The notes under the pieces: model-generated
Databases searched by the model: none
Told to the model about the DNA's origin: nothing
What the model saw: only the letters and a program-made list of their open reading frames with translations
Program-made: the position numbers and the translations under genes
Shown here: one piece after another, positions 13,641-21,323 of the stretch
Layout: each line of letters opens with the position of its first letter
How positions within the stretch are numbered: position 1 is the stretch's first letter
Assembly: GCA_018268605.1 (NCBI GenBank)
Contig: JAFDWG010000324.1
Span: 1 to 35,382 of the forward strand
DNA length: 35,382 bases
Direction of reading: 5' to 3'
Source: Actinomycetota bacterium
Lineage (GTDB): Bacteria > Actinomycetota > Thermoleophilia > Solirubrobacterales > 70-9

Positions 13641-15696
13641 GTTGATGGTGGTTGATCTAGGAGAAGATTACCTGCGCGTCAGCGACGCAGCTGAGTACGT
13701 CGGCGTTTCAGCGCAGACGATGCGGAGGTGGGAAAAGCAGGGGCGGATCGAGGCGGTCAGGCATCCGAGCAATCGCTATCGCTACTACCGCCGGGCCGAC
13801 CTTGAGCCCTTCCGGCTCGAATACCAGCGGGCCGCGGCCGGCACTTCTGATCCTGGACGCCTCTTCCAGACGGCAAACGCAAACGTCGAGGCGAACGATC
13901 TGCTCCGCGAGCCCCAGCGGGGCGCGCACCGCGCGGTACGCGAGCACTTCGAATCGGAGGATGCGCCTGCGATCCTCCAGATCCCTGTCGGCTGTGGGAA
14001 GACCGGCATCATGGCGACGCTGCCGTTCGGGATCTCCAGCAGCCGCGTCCTGGTCGTTACGCCCAATCTGACGATCCGGAAAGGGGTTGCGACCGCCCTG
14101 GATATCGCGAGCCGCGAGTGCTTTTGGGCGAAGACCCGCGTACTCGATGACTTCCAGAACGGCCCGTACTTCGCCGTCCTCGACAGCCAGGACGCGAATA
14201 TCCACGACTGCACCGAGAGCCACTTCGTCGTCACCAATATCCAACAGTTGGTCAGCTCGGCCGATCGCTGGCTGCCGCAGTTCCCGCCAAATTTCTTCGA
14301 TCTGATCCTGGTCGATGAGGGCCATCACGCGGCGGCGGCGAGCTGGCAAAAGGTCTTCCGGCGCTTTCCCGACGCCAAGGTCGTCAGCTTGACGGCTACG
14401 CCGTTTCGCGCTGACGAACTTCCGCTTGAAGGCGACGTTATCTACCGGTACCCCTTTGCCCGGGCCATGATGAACGGGTTCATCAAGCAGATCCGAACCC
14501 GAAGCGTGGCTCCTTCAGAGCTGACCTTCACCTTCGAGGGCGACACCAGCGAGCACACGTTGGAGGAAGTCCTCGAACTACGGGAAGAGCAATGGTTCCG
14601 CCGCGGCGTGGCCCTATCGCCCGAGTGCAACCGGCACATCGCCGAGGCGAGCATCCAGACCTGCAATGCGTTGCGGGCGGAGACCGGCATTCCGCACCAG
14701 GTGATCGCCGCGGCGTGCTCAGTCGACCACGCGCGCCAGGTGAGCGCGATCTACGGGGAATGCGGTTATCGGGCGGCCGAGATCCACAACGAGATGAGCG
14801 AAGAAGAACGCGAAGCCGTTCTCGATCGCCTGCAGACGAATCAGCTGGACTGCATCGTGCAGGTTCAGATGCTAGGTGAGGGCTTCGACCATCCGCGCCT
14901 GAGCGTCGCCGCCGTTTTCCGCCCGTACCGCAGCCTCGCGCCATACATCCAGTTCCTCGGGCGGGTCATGCGGGTCGTCGTCCAGAACGAGCCTGACCAC
15001 CCGGACAACGTCGGGTACGTCGTCTCTCACGTCGGGCTCAACAACGAGGAGCGGTGGGACGAGTTCCGGGAGCTGGACCTCGAGGATCAGCGCCTGATTC
15101 ACGACTGGCTCGCCGCGGAGCCAGGCGAGGATGAGCCGCAGGGCGGCGTTGGAGAGCCTCGGCGCTTCGACACGATCAGTCTGGTCGACAGCGAGCTCGT
15201 GAGTCATTTTGTCGACCGGGCGTTTCTCGACCCCGAGGACGATCGCGTCCTGGACGAGCTGCTCTCGAAAGAAGTTGCCCCCGGTGTGGTGCTCAGGGAT
15301 CTTGTCGACAAGGAGAGACTCCGCGACCAGCTGCGGCAGAAACTCGCCGCCGAGCAGGACTTGCCGGCGCCGATACCCGTCACCCCTCAACGCCGGCGCC
15401 AGGCAGCGCGAAGCCGTCTGAGCCAGCGGACGGGATCGGTAGTGGCCCGCATCCTCAAAGACCTCGGACTGTCGCGTCCAGGGCGCGACGTCGCCAAGGC
15501 GCTCGGTGGTCTCCCGGCTCCCAACGTGCAGCGGGTGACCGTGCTCGTCAACCAGGAGATCAACAAATCGCTCGGGGTGCCGTCTAAATCCCGCAAGAGG
15601 CTGTCGGCTGATCAAGCCGAGACGGCGTTGCATTCGCTCGACGAAATCGGAGACCGCGTACGGGATCGGTTGCGCGGGGAATTGGGAGGCGGGTAG
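13639..15696 (+). CDS. SF2 helicase with N-terminal MerR-type HTH
   Basis: A 685-residue protein. Residues 10-55 are a MerR/HTH_17-type DNA-binding unit (LRVSDAAEYVGVSAQTMRRW, then NRYRYYRRADLEPF). An SF2 DEAD/DEAH helicase follows, of the RadD/type I-restriction-like group: Walker A VGCGKTG (117-123), DEGH box (226-229), motif III SLTATPFR (250-257), motif V LGEGFDHPRL (412-421) and motif VI QFLGRVMRV (438-446). The last 180 residues are charged and helical, with no recognised nuclease. The ATP-driven translocation of nucleic acid is well supported; the role is not. It overlaps the downstream 76-aa gene by one base, so the two act together. Joining a specific-type HTH to such a helicase suggests sequence-directed loading or autoregulation. 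Confidence 0.88.
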   Translation: MLMVVDLGEDYLRVSDAAEYVGVSAQTMRRWEKQGRIEAVRHPSNRYRYYRRADLEPFRLEYQRAAAGTSDPGRLFQTANANVEANDLLREPQRGAHRAVREHFESEDAPAILQIPVGCGKTGIMATLPFGISSSRVLVVTPNLTIRKGVATALDIASRECFWAKTRVLDDFQNGPYFAVLDSQDANIHDCTESHFVVTNIQQLVSSADRWLPQFPPNFFDLILVDEGHHAAAASWQKVFRRFPDAKVVSLTATPFRADELPLEGDVIYRYPFARAMMNGFIKQIRTRSVAPSELTFTFEGDTSEHTLEEVLELREEQWFRRGVALSPECNRHIAEASIQTCNALRAETGIPHQVIAAACSVDHARQVSAIYGECGYRAAEIHNEMSEEEREAVLDRLQTNQLDCIVQVQMLGEGFDHPRLSVAAVFRPYRSLAPYIQFLGRVMRVVVQNEPDHPDNVGYVVSHVGLNNEERWDEFRELDLEDQRLIHDWLAAEPGEDEPQGGVGEPRRFDTISLVDSELVSHFVDRAFLDPEDDRVLDELLSKEVAPGVVLRDLVDKERLRDQLRQKLAAEQDLPAPIPVTPQRRRQAARSRLSQRTGSVVARILKDLGLSRPGRDVAKALGGLPAPNVQRVTVLVNQEINKSLGVPSKSRKRLSADQAETALHSLDEIGDRVRDRLRGELGGG

Positions 15697-15926
15697 TGGC
15701 AAAGATCAAGCAGGTCCTCAACTCGGTCACCGTCGAGGAAGCGAAGAGGAAGCGGATTTGTCACCGCAATCGCAAAAAGCACGCGATCTCCGGTGGGGAA
15801 CGCTGCCTGGTCGTGCGAGATCCCGCCAGCGGCGGGAAGAGGAACTACTGTGTCGAGTGCGGGAACGAAATCCTGGATGTCGCGGCTGACGACCTTCATA
15901 TGCTTCGCACGGATCTCAACGCCTAG
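15696..15926 (+). CDS. Small zinc-finger-like partner of the helicase
   Basis: A 76-residue protein starting at GTG 15696, which shares its first base with the helicase stop; GGGAGG lies just upstream. Residues 22-60 have Cys22-His23, Cys37 and a CVECGNEIL knuckle, giving a C/H...C...CxxC arrangement with a basic stretch between, as in compact PARP-like or zinc-ribbon fingers (a 'CxxNRKKHxIxxGExxL' pattern). It probably binds nucleic acid or docks on the helicase. No close family can be named. The stop/start overlap shows translational coupling. Confidence 0.75.
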   Translation: MAKIKQVLNSVTVEEAKRKRICHRNRKKHAISGGERCLVVRDPASGGKRNYCVECGNEILDVAADDLHMLRTDLNA

Positions 15927-15940
15927 GACGATCTGTGACG

Positions 15941-15962
15941 GACCGTTCCGACTGGTTCGGTC
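15941..15962. other. Imperfect palindrome after the helicase operon
   Basis: GACCG (15941-15945) and CGGTC (15958-15962) are arms of an imperfect dyad with an inner CC/GG pair. It lies 15 bases after the stop of the zinc-protein gene and about 60 bases before the next promoter. A weak terminator or an operator for the following operon are both possible. Confidence 0.35.
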
Positions 15963-16019
15963 GCCTCAAGGTCCCGCCTCGAACTGTGTTCGGCCGATCG
16001 ATATGTCGCCTTGATCGGC

Positions 16020-16048
16020 TTGGCCATGACCGACCAGCCGGCTAGATT
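16020..16048 (+). promoter_or_regulatory. Promoter of the four-gene ImmA-macro operon
   Basis: TTGGCC (16020-16025), a 17-base spacer and TAGATT (16043-16048) form a reasonable sigma-70-type promoter. The expected start at about 16055 gives a leader of only about five bases before ATG 16060, which has no ribosome binding site, so near-leaderless translation is expected. Confidence 0.5.
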
Positions 16049-16059
16049 CGACCGTATCA

Positions 16060-17424
16060 ATGGGTGACTACTGGACGAACGAATCCGTACTCGCTTTCGC
16101 CGGGTCGCGAGATCCGCTCGAGGCGGTCGAAGAAGCGGCAAGAACGGCCGTTTTCGAGGCCGTTGAGGCAGGTTGGAAAGGCCCTCCCTTCGACCCCTTC
16201 GAGCTCGCCCGTCTACGCGATGTCGAGGTCATTCCTCGCAACGAGCTCCGGGAAGCTCGGACGGTCCCGGCCGACGGCGGTGTCGCGATCGAATACAACC
16301 CCACGCGACCTCGCGACAGGGTGCGTTTCTCGATCGCCCACGAGATCGCCCACACCTTGTTCGGCGACGTCACCCGCGAACCCCGCTATCGACACAACCC
16401 CTCCGCCGGCCCTACCGACGGCTGGCAGCTCGAGATGCTCTGCAACGTCGCTGCCGCGGAGATCCTCATGCCCACCGAAGTCCTCGGCGAGCACGCCCGG
16501 AAACCGATGCGCATCGAGGAGCTAATGGCTCTACGTGCGACCTTCGGTGTTTCCACCGAGGCCCTCCTCCGCCGTGCCACCAAGCTGGCTAACTACCCGG
16601 TGGCAATGTTCGCGGCCGCGCGGACGCACCCGGACGCACTCGACTCGAGTTTCCGCATCGATTACACCGTCCCCTCCCTCGCCTGGGGACCGAAGATCCG
16701 TCGCGGGACCGAGCTTCCGGGCGAATCGGTACTGGCGGCGTGTACGGCCGTCGGCTTCACGGCCCGGGGCGAGGAAGACTGGCCCGACTCGCCGCGCGGT
16801 CTCTCGGTGCAGGCCGTCGGTACCCCGCCCTATCCGGGTCAGAGACTCCCACGAGTCCTCGGCTGGCTCAGGCCGAAGGGAGTGTCCCGGGTCAAGCGCA
16901 TCCAGATCGATGAACGCCACGGTGATGCGACGAGACCTCACGGCAGCGGCGAGCGGATGATCGTCCACCTCGTCAATGACCGGACCGCGAACTGGGGTGG
17001 CCAGTTCGCCCGTGCCCTGAGCCAGAGACACCCCCAGAGCCAAGACGATTTCCGCTCCTGGGTCGATGAAGATTCAGCTCGCCTCCATCTCGGTGCGACC
17101 CGAATAGTCAGGATGGGCGGCGGCCTTTCGGTGGCCAGCGTGGTGGCCCAGAAAGGCTACGGCCCCTCGAAGAAAGCCCGAATCCGCTACAGCGCGCTGC
17201 GTGACGCGCTGTCGGCAGTCGCCAGCACAGCCGCGGAAACGGGGGCGAGCCTTCACATGCCCCGCATTGGTGCGGGGCAGGCGGGCGGGCGGTGGCCCCT
17301 CGTCCGCGAGATCATCGAGGAGACCGTCATACGGGCAGGCGTCCCGGTCACGGTGTACGTGCCACCGAGCCAGGAGATCGCCGACGATCCGGAGCCCTAC
17401 ACCGAGCTCCGACTGAACGTGTAG
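16060..17424 (+). CDS. ImmA/IrrE-type metallopeptidase fused to a macro domain
   Basis: A 454-residue two-part protein, first gene of a four-gene operon. Residues about 45-260 are an ImmA/IrrE (M78-like) zinc peptidase: the helix SIAHEIAHTLFGD gives His94, Glu95 and His98, and AAAEILMP gives the third ligand Glu134; the C-terminal extension with SLAWGPKIRRGTELP and GTPPYPGQRLPRVLG is usual for larger members. Residues about 299-436 are macro-domain-like: MIVHLVNDRTANWGGQFARAL has the ADP-ribose loop Asn and Gly-Gly, and PRIGAGQAGGRWPLVREII is the second ligand loop. Macro domains bind or remove ADP-ribose; ImmA-type proteases cleave repressors. The joint occurrence suggests a protease gated by ADP-ribose or NAD-derived ligands, or an antitoxin-like hydrolase. 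Inference only. Confidence 0.82.
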   Translation: MGDYWTNESVLAFAGSRDPLEAVEEAARTAVFEAVEAGWKGPPFDPFELARLRDVEVIPRNELREARTVPADGGVAIEYNPTRPRDRVRFSIAHEIAHTLFGDVTREPRYRHNPSAGPTDGWQLEMLCNVAAAEILMPTEVLGEHARKPMRIEELMALRATFGVSTEALLRRATKLANYPVAMFAAARTHPDALDSSFRIDYTVPSLAWGPKIRRGTELPGESVLAACTAVGFTARGEEDWPDSPRGLSVQAVGTPPYPGQRLPRVLGWLRPKGVSRVKRIQIDERHGDATRPHGSGERMIVHLVNDRTANWGGQFARALSQRHPQSQDDFRSWVDEDSARLHLGATRIVRMGGGLSVASVVAQKGYGPSKKARIRYSALRDALSAVASTAAETGASLHMPRIGAGQAGGRWPLVREIIEETVIRAGVPVTVYVPPSQEIADDPEPYTELRLNV

Positions 17425-17430
17425 ATCCTG

Positions 17431-19038
17431 ATGTCCGGCGTCGTGGTCGTCCTCTCAGGTCCGGTGTCCTCAGGGAAGACCACGCTCGCCCGGCGTCTCG
17501 CGGAGAGATTCGGCGCCAGGCATCTAAAGACGAGCACGCTCCTCGAAGCGATCTCCGAAGGGAAAGTTAAGCGCGAGCGGTGGGCGATGCAGAAACTCGG
17601 CTCGAGGCTCGATCGGGAGACGGATGGCGCCTGGATAGCCGAGGGCTTCGCGCAAGGAATCGAAGAGATGCCCTCCGACGCGGTGATCGTGATCGACGCA
17701 GTACGCACGCTCGAGCAGATCGAGGGCCTTCGCAGTGGTCTTTCCCGCGCAGTGGTTCATGTTCATCTGACGGCACCCCTGGCGGCACTGGAACGACGCT
17801 ACGCCCGAAGGCCTAAGTCTCGTTTCGCGGAGCGCGCAAGTTACGCCGAGGTCCTCAAGGACAGAACGGAGAAGCGCGTGCCGCTGCTGGCGGACGACGC
17901 CGACGTGGTCATCGACACCGGCAGGAGCACGCGTCCCGACGTCGCCGTCAGGGCGGCCAGCTATCTGGGGCTCAATGCCCGCGATCCAGGGGCGCTCGTG
18001 GACGTGATCGTCGGCGGGCAGTACGGAAGCGAGGGCAAGGGCAACATCGCCTTTGCGATCGGGCCGGAGTACGACCTTCTCTGTCGCGTCGGCGGCCCCA
18101 ACGCCGGTCACAAGGTGCCGCTGGACATGACCCTGACCCACCGGCTCCTGCCCTCCGCCACGCGCTCCGGCGAAGCGCCGATCGTGATCGGACCCGGAGC
18201 AGTCCTCGACATCGATGTCCTTTTCAATGAGATCGCCGAATCCGAGGTCGAGTACGGACGTCTTCACATCGATCCACAGGCGATGATCATCAACGCCTCC
18301 GACATCGAGGCCGAGGGCGGTCTCATGAACACCATCGGCTCCACCGGGAAGGGCGTCGGCGTCGCCACCGCCCGGCGTATCACCGAAAGGGACAAGCCGG
18401 CAGAACTCGCGCGAGACGTAAAAGCGCTGGAGCCGTTCATCGCTCCGACCGGCGAGATACTCGCTGACGCCTATTCGAGGGGATCGAGGATCCTCCTCGA
18501 GGGGACCCAGGGCTCAGGACTGAGTCTTTACCACGGCCACTACCCACACGTGACTTCGCGCGACACCACCGCGGCCGGATGCCTGGCGGAGATGGGCATC
18601 TCGCCCTCGCGGGTTCGCCGGGTGATCATGGTGTGCCGGACCTATCCAATCCGTGTCCAGAGCCCGTCCGGCAAAGGGAAAACCTCGGGGCCAATGAGCC
18701 AGCCGACGAACTGGACCGAGATATCACGACGTTCGGGCATTGCGCTGAAGGAGTTCCGCCGGGTCGAGAAAGGCTCGGTATCCAAGAAAAAACGTCGCGT
18801 CGGCGAGTTCGATTGGGACCTCCTCCGGAGGAGCGCCGAGTTGAACGGGGCGACCGACATCGCACTAACCTTCGTCGACTATCTGGACGTGAAGAATCGC
18901 GACGCCCGCCGCTTCGATCAGCTGCAGCCGGAGACGATCCGGTTCATCGAGGAGGTCGAGCGGGTCTCCGGGGCGCCCGTCTCCCTGATCTCGACCAGGT
19001 TCCACCTCCGTAGCGTCATCGACAGACGAGCCTGGTAG
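17431..19038 (+). CDS. P-loop nucleotide kinase fused to a PurZ-like adenylosuccinate synthetase
   Basis: A 535-residue fusion starting 6 bases after the ImmA-macro stop. Residues 1-180 form a P-loop kinase of the NMP/dNMP type (Walker A GPVSSGKTT at 10-18, acidic VIVIDAVRT at about 85). Residues about 190-535 are adenylosuccinate synthetase: GGQYGSEGKG (195-204), GGPNAGHK with the catalytic His at 227, STGKGVGVA, EGTQGSGLS with Gln360, and YPHVTSRDTTAAG. Ser200 replaces the catalytic Asp (Asp13) of PurA, as in phage PurZ, which makes 2-aminoadenylosuccinate from dGMP and aspartate. The domain is also about 90 residues shorter than PurA, again as in PurZ, and ends EFDWDLLRRSAELNG. A dGMP- or dNMP-directed ligase fed by its own kinase is the likely meaning. 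Confidence 0.85.
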   Translation: MSGVVVVLSGPVSSGKTTLARRLAERFGARHLKTSTLLEAISEGKVKRERWAMQKLGSRLDRETDGAWIAEGFAQGIEEMPSDAVIVIDAVRTLEQIEGLRSGLSRAVVHVHLTAPLAALERRYARRPKSRFAERASYAEVLKDRTEKRVPLLADDADVVIDTGRSTRPDVAVRAASYLGLNARDPGALVDVIVGGQYGSEGKGNIAFAIGPEYDLLCRVGGPNAGHKVPLDMTLTHRLLPSATRSGEAPIVIGPGAVLDIDVLFNEIAESEVEYGRLHIDPQAMIINASDIEAEGGLMNTIGSTGKGVGVATARRITERDKPAELARDVKALEPFIAPTGEILADAYSRGSRILLEGTQGSGLSLYHGHYPHVTSRDTTAAGCLAEMGISPSRVRRVIMVCRTYPIRVQSPSGKGKTSGPMSQPTNWTEISRRSGIALKEFRRVEKGSVSKKKRRVGEFDWDLLRRSAELNGATDIALTFVDYLDVKNRDARRFDQLQPETIRFIEEVERVSGAPVSLISTRFHLRSVIDRRAW

Positions 19039-19047
19039 GAAACCGGC

Positions 19048-19713
19048 ATGAAGCCCGAGGAGATCGCCGTGCACTACCCACGCCTGTTCCATATGGCCAA
19101 CCTCAGCTCATGGCCGAGCGTCCGGCGAGACGGCCTCCTCTCGACCCGTTCCCTCGTCGACCTCTATGAAGTCGACGGGGCACTCCGTGAGGAAATCCTC
19201 AGCACCCGTCGCCGCCACTCGATCCCGCTGGAGCACGGCGAGCTCGGCACGGCCGTCGTCCGGGACCAACTGCCTCTTAGGGAGAAGGCCCTCGAGAAGT
19301 GCCTTACAGACATGACGCTCGGCGATTGGCTCGAGACCCTGAACTCCCGGGTCTTCTTCTGGCTCGACGAACCTCACCTCGAGAACCTCCTCGGCGCCAG
19401 GGCTTACAAGGAGGATGCTCACGATGTGATCATCGTCGACACGGCGACGCTCGTTGATCGCGACGGTCCGAAGGTGAGGCTCTCCCCGATCAACTCGGGT
19501 TCGACCCTCTACAACCCCCGCCCCCGCGGCTCCCAGACGTTCCTTTCGATCGAGGACTATCCGTTCGCGGAGCGCCGACGCGCCCGCGGCAAGAACGCGA
19601 TCGTCGAGCTCGCGGTCGAAGGCGGGGTCGAGCGGATTGAGGAGGTGGCCGTGCGTGCCGAGAGACGTCGATGCGGCGGTGTGATCGAGGAGGTGCTGTG
19701 GGAGCGGCCGTGA
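19048..19713 (+). CDS. DUF7002-like protein, possible ADP-ribosyltransferase fold
   Basis: A 221-residue protein, 9 bases after the kinase-synthetase gene. The N terminus LFHMANLSSWPSVRRDGLLS (13-32) resembles the opening 'HxxxxxxxxSIxxxGLL' of Tpt1/KptA and DarT-like ADP-ribosyl transfer enzymes. Further conserved-looking pieces are VRDQLPL, LNSRVFFWLDE (98-108), DVIIVDTATLV, SPINSGSTLY (146-155) and a late Glu in IVELAV (187). This pattern fits the family I know as DUF7002, which has no proven activity. An R/H...S...E transferase triad could be His15 or Arg101, Ser151 and Glu187, but this is a guess. Its place in an operon with a macro domain, the usual antidote or reader of ADP-ribose, supports the idea. 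Confidence 0.7.
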   Translation: MKPEEIAVHYPRLFHMANLSSWPSVRRDGLLSTRSLVDLYEVDGALREEILSTRRRHSIPLEHGELGTAVVRDQLPLREKALEKCLTDMTLGDWLETLNSRVFFWLDEPHLENLLGARAYKEDAHDVIIVDTATLVDRDGPKVRLSPINSGSTLYNPRPRGSQTFLSIEDYPFAERRRARGKNAIVELAVEGGVERIEEVAVRAERRRCGGVIEEVLWERP

Positions 19714-20282
19714 CGATCTCGCTCGAGGGCCTGCCCGGCTCGGGCAAGACGACCACCGCCGAGCTCCTCGCCGGCATGATCGGGGTCGACTTCGCGCACG
19801 AGCGCTCTGCCGACGTCCCCTTTCTGGACGATTTCTACAGAGACGTCGAGCGATATACGTTTGAGACCGAGCTCTGCTTCGTTCTCGTCCATTATCACCA
19901 GTACCGCGACCTGCAGGGATCCACGATCCTCGACTTCTCGCCGGTAAAGGATCTCGTCTTCGCGGACGTGAATCTGGCGGGACGGGAGTACGAGCTCTTC
20001 CGTTCGATCTACGATCACACCTCGGGCTCCTGCCCCCCTCCTGACTTCGCCATCTTCCTGGAGCTTGAGACGAAGCACCTGTTGGAACGCATCGAGCAGC
20101 GTGGTCGGGCCTATGAGGTCGGCTTCGACGGCACCTACCTGGAGGCCGTCGGCGAGGGCTACCTCAGACGATTTGAGGAACTCGGAGATCAGGTCGGAAG
20201 GGTCCGGGTCTTACGGGACGACACCCGAGACGACGTCGCCGATGCTGTCAGAACCGCGCTAGCGGAGCTCGGCGCTCTCTAG
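19710..20282 (+). CDS. Deoxynucleoside-kinase-like P-loop protein
   Basis: A 190-residue protein. GTG 19710 overlaps the preceding stop as GTGA and places the P-loop strand at the N terminus (TISLEGLPGSGKTTTAELL); an upstream GTG at 19698 would add four residues. FLDDFYRDVERYTFETELCF matches the 'FxxDFYxDxxRxxFxxE' motif of dGK/dAK-type deoxynucleoside kinases, and ERIEQRGRAYE is the LID arginine segment. The DRS/DRY motif of the family is replaced by LDFSPVKDLVFA, so the substrate pocket or catalytic base may differ. It probably phosphorylates a deoxypurine nucleoside, which would supply the synthetase encoded two genes upstream. It is the last gene of the operon and is followed by a hairpin. 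Confidence 0.78.
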   Translation: MTISLEGLPGSGKTTTAELLAGMIGVDFAHERSADVPFLDDFYRDVERYTFETELCFVLVHYHQYRDLQGSTILDFSPVKDLVFADVNLAGREYELFRSIYDHTSGSCPPPDFAIFLELETKHLLERIEQRGRAYEVGFDGTYLEAVGEGYLRRFEELGDQVGRVRVLRDDTRDDVADAVRTALAELGAL

Positions 20283-20286
20283 GGCA

Positions 20287-20307
20287 ATCGGGGAATCCGT
20301 ACCCGAT
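20287..20307 (+). terminator. Hairpin after the four-gene operon
   Basis: ATCGGG (20287-20292) and CCCGAT (20302-20307) pair perfectly around a 9-base loop, four bases after the last stop of the operon and before a convergent gene. There is no T-tract. It is a modest terminator candidate. Confidence 0.4.
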
Positions 20308-20348
20308 CAGCGCGCCAGGCTACGGCCCCTTACGTGGGCGATCTTGGA

Positions 20349-21292
20349 TCAGACGTCGGATCGTAAGCCGTGCTTCTCCGCCGCCCACTTCAAGACCTCC
20401 GGCCCGACCGGCAGATCTCTGATCAGCTCCTGCCAGGAGACGGACACAAAGTTCACACCGCCGTCGCCGTAGTCGGCCACCGTCTCCCGAAGGACCACCG
20501 GCCAACCCGGCCAACGCCCAGTGGGACGGAAGTAGGGATTGTCGGCGTCGTAGATCAGACCGAACGCCGCTTCCCGGCCACCGCCGAGAGCGATCGCCGC
20601 GGCGGAATTCCGGACGGCCTGGTAGCCGGCGTGGATCGGGCAGGGGGTCCCCTCCTCCGGCCGGTTGAGACCGAAGATGCGTTCGGCAGCCGTCCAATAC
20701 GCATCCCGGCCGAGTATCCGCTCGCTGCAGTGACCGACGTCGGGTTCCTCGCAACCACAGGCGCTAATGCCGGGCTCAGTCCACTTCGCCTCCATCCAGA
20801 GGACCGACCCGGACGATTCGGCAAAGAAATCGAGCGCCGTCTGCCGCGGCCGCTCGCCCAACGTGTCGGGCTCGAGCTTCTTCTCGAACTGCGTTGTAAA
20901 CGGGGTCCCGGCGCTGGCCGGCATCCATGGCTCCAGGCTGCCGAACAGCCAGTCAAGCGCAGGACGTCGGGCGACGGCCGGGCCCAGGAGCCGAGGGCGA
21001 GGATCTGACTGGAGTTGGCTGAGAGGTGCTCACGATGGAGCTCGGATTCCGGGATCCGATCGGCCAGCACATCCCATCCAGGAGGAAGGGCGCTGGCGAT
21101 GTCGCGCGCCCGCAGTGGATGATCGCCAGCGAGCTGGGGATTGGCGGCGAAGTACCGCCGGTAGCGCTCGTTCTTCGCGCGCCTGTATTCACCGTGTGCC
21201 ACGCCACACTCGGCGGCTATCGCCGTGTTCGTCCAATTCCGGAGGTCTGCCCCGCCGATCGGCACCCGGCAATCTTGCCGCATTGGCATCAC
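20349..21292 (-). pseudogene. Frameshifted PGN_0703-like PD-(D/E)XK endonuclease
   Basis: Two minus-strand frames form one protein of about 314 residues. The first (from ATG 21292) reads through RYRRYFAANPQLAGDHPLRA to ELHREHLSANSSQILALG. At about 20995 the reading must shift: the next frame continues LLGPAVARRPALDWLFGSLEP, then on from 20924 to the stop. One missing base in CTCGGCTCCTGG explains this, since the span is 944 bases. The second part has the nuclease core: Asp in TALDFF, then 12 residues later MEAKW with Glu-x-Lys. Layout and motif context fit the PGN_0703 family of putative restriction endonucleases. It may be a true mutation, a sequencing error or, less likely, programmed frameshifting. 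Confidence 0.65.
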
Positions 21293-21323
21293 CGACAGCG
21301 CTTCGCGTTAGCTTTCACGCGAT

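Noticed and set aside
17431-20282. A Z-genome (2-aminoadenine DNA) biosynthesis set
   Set aside because: PurZ-like ligase is present, but no DatZ-type dATPase, MazZ or DpoZ polymerase is seen, so whole-genome base replacement is not supported.
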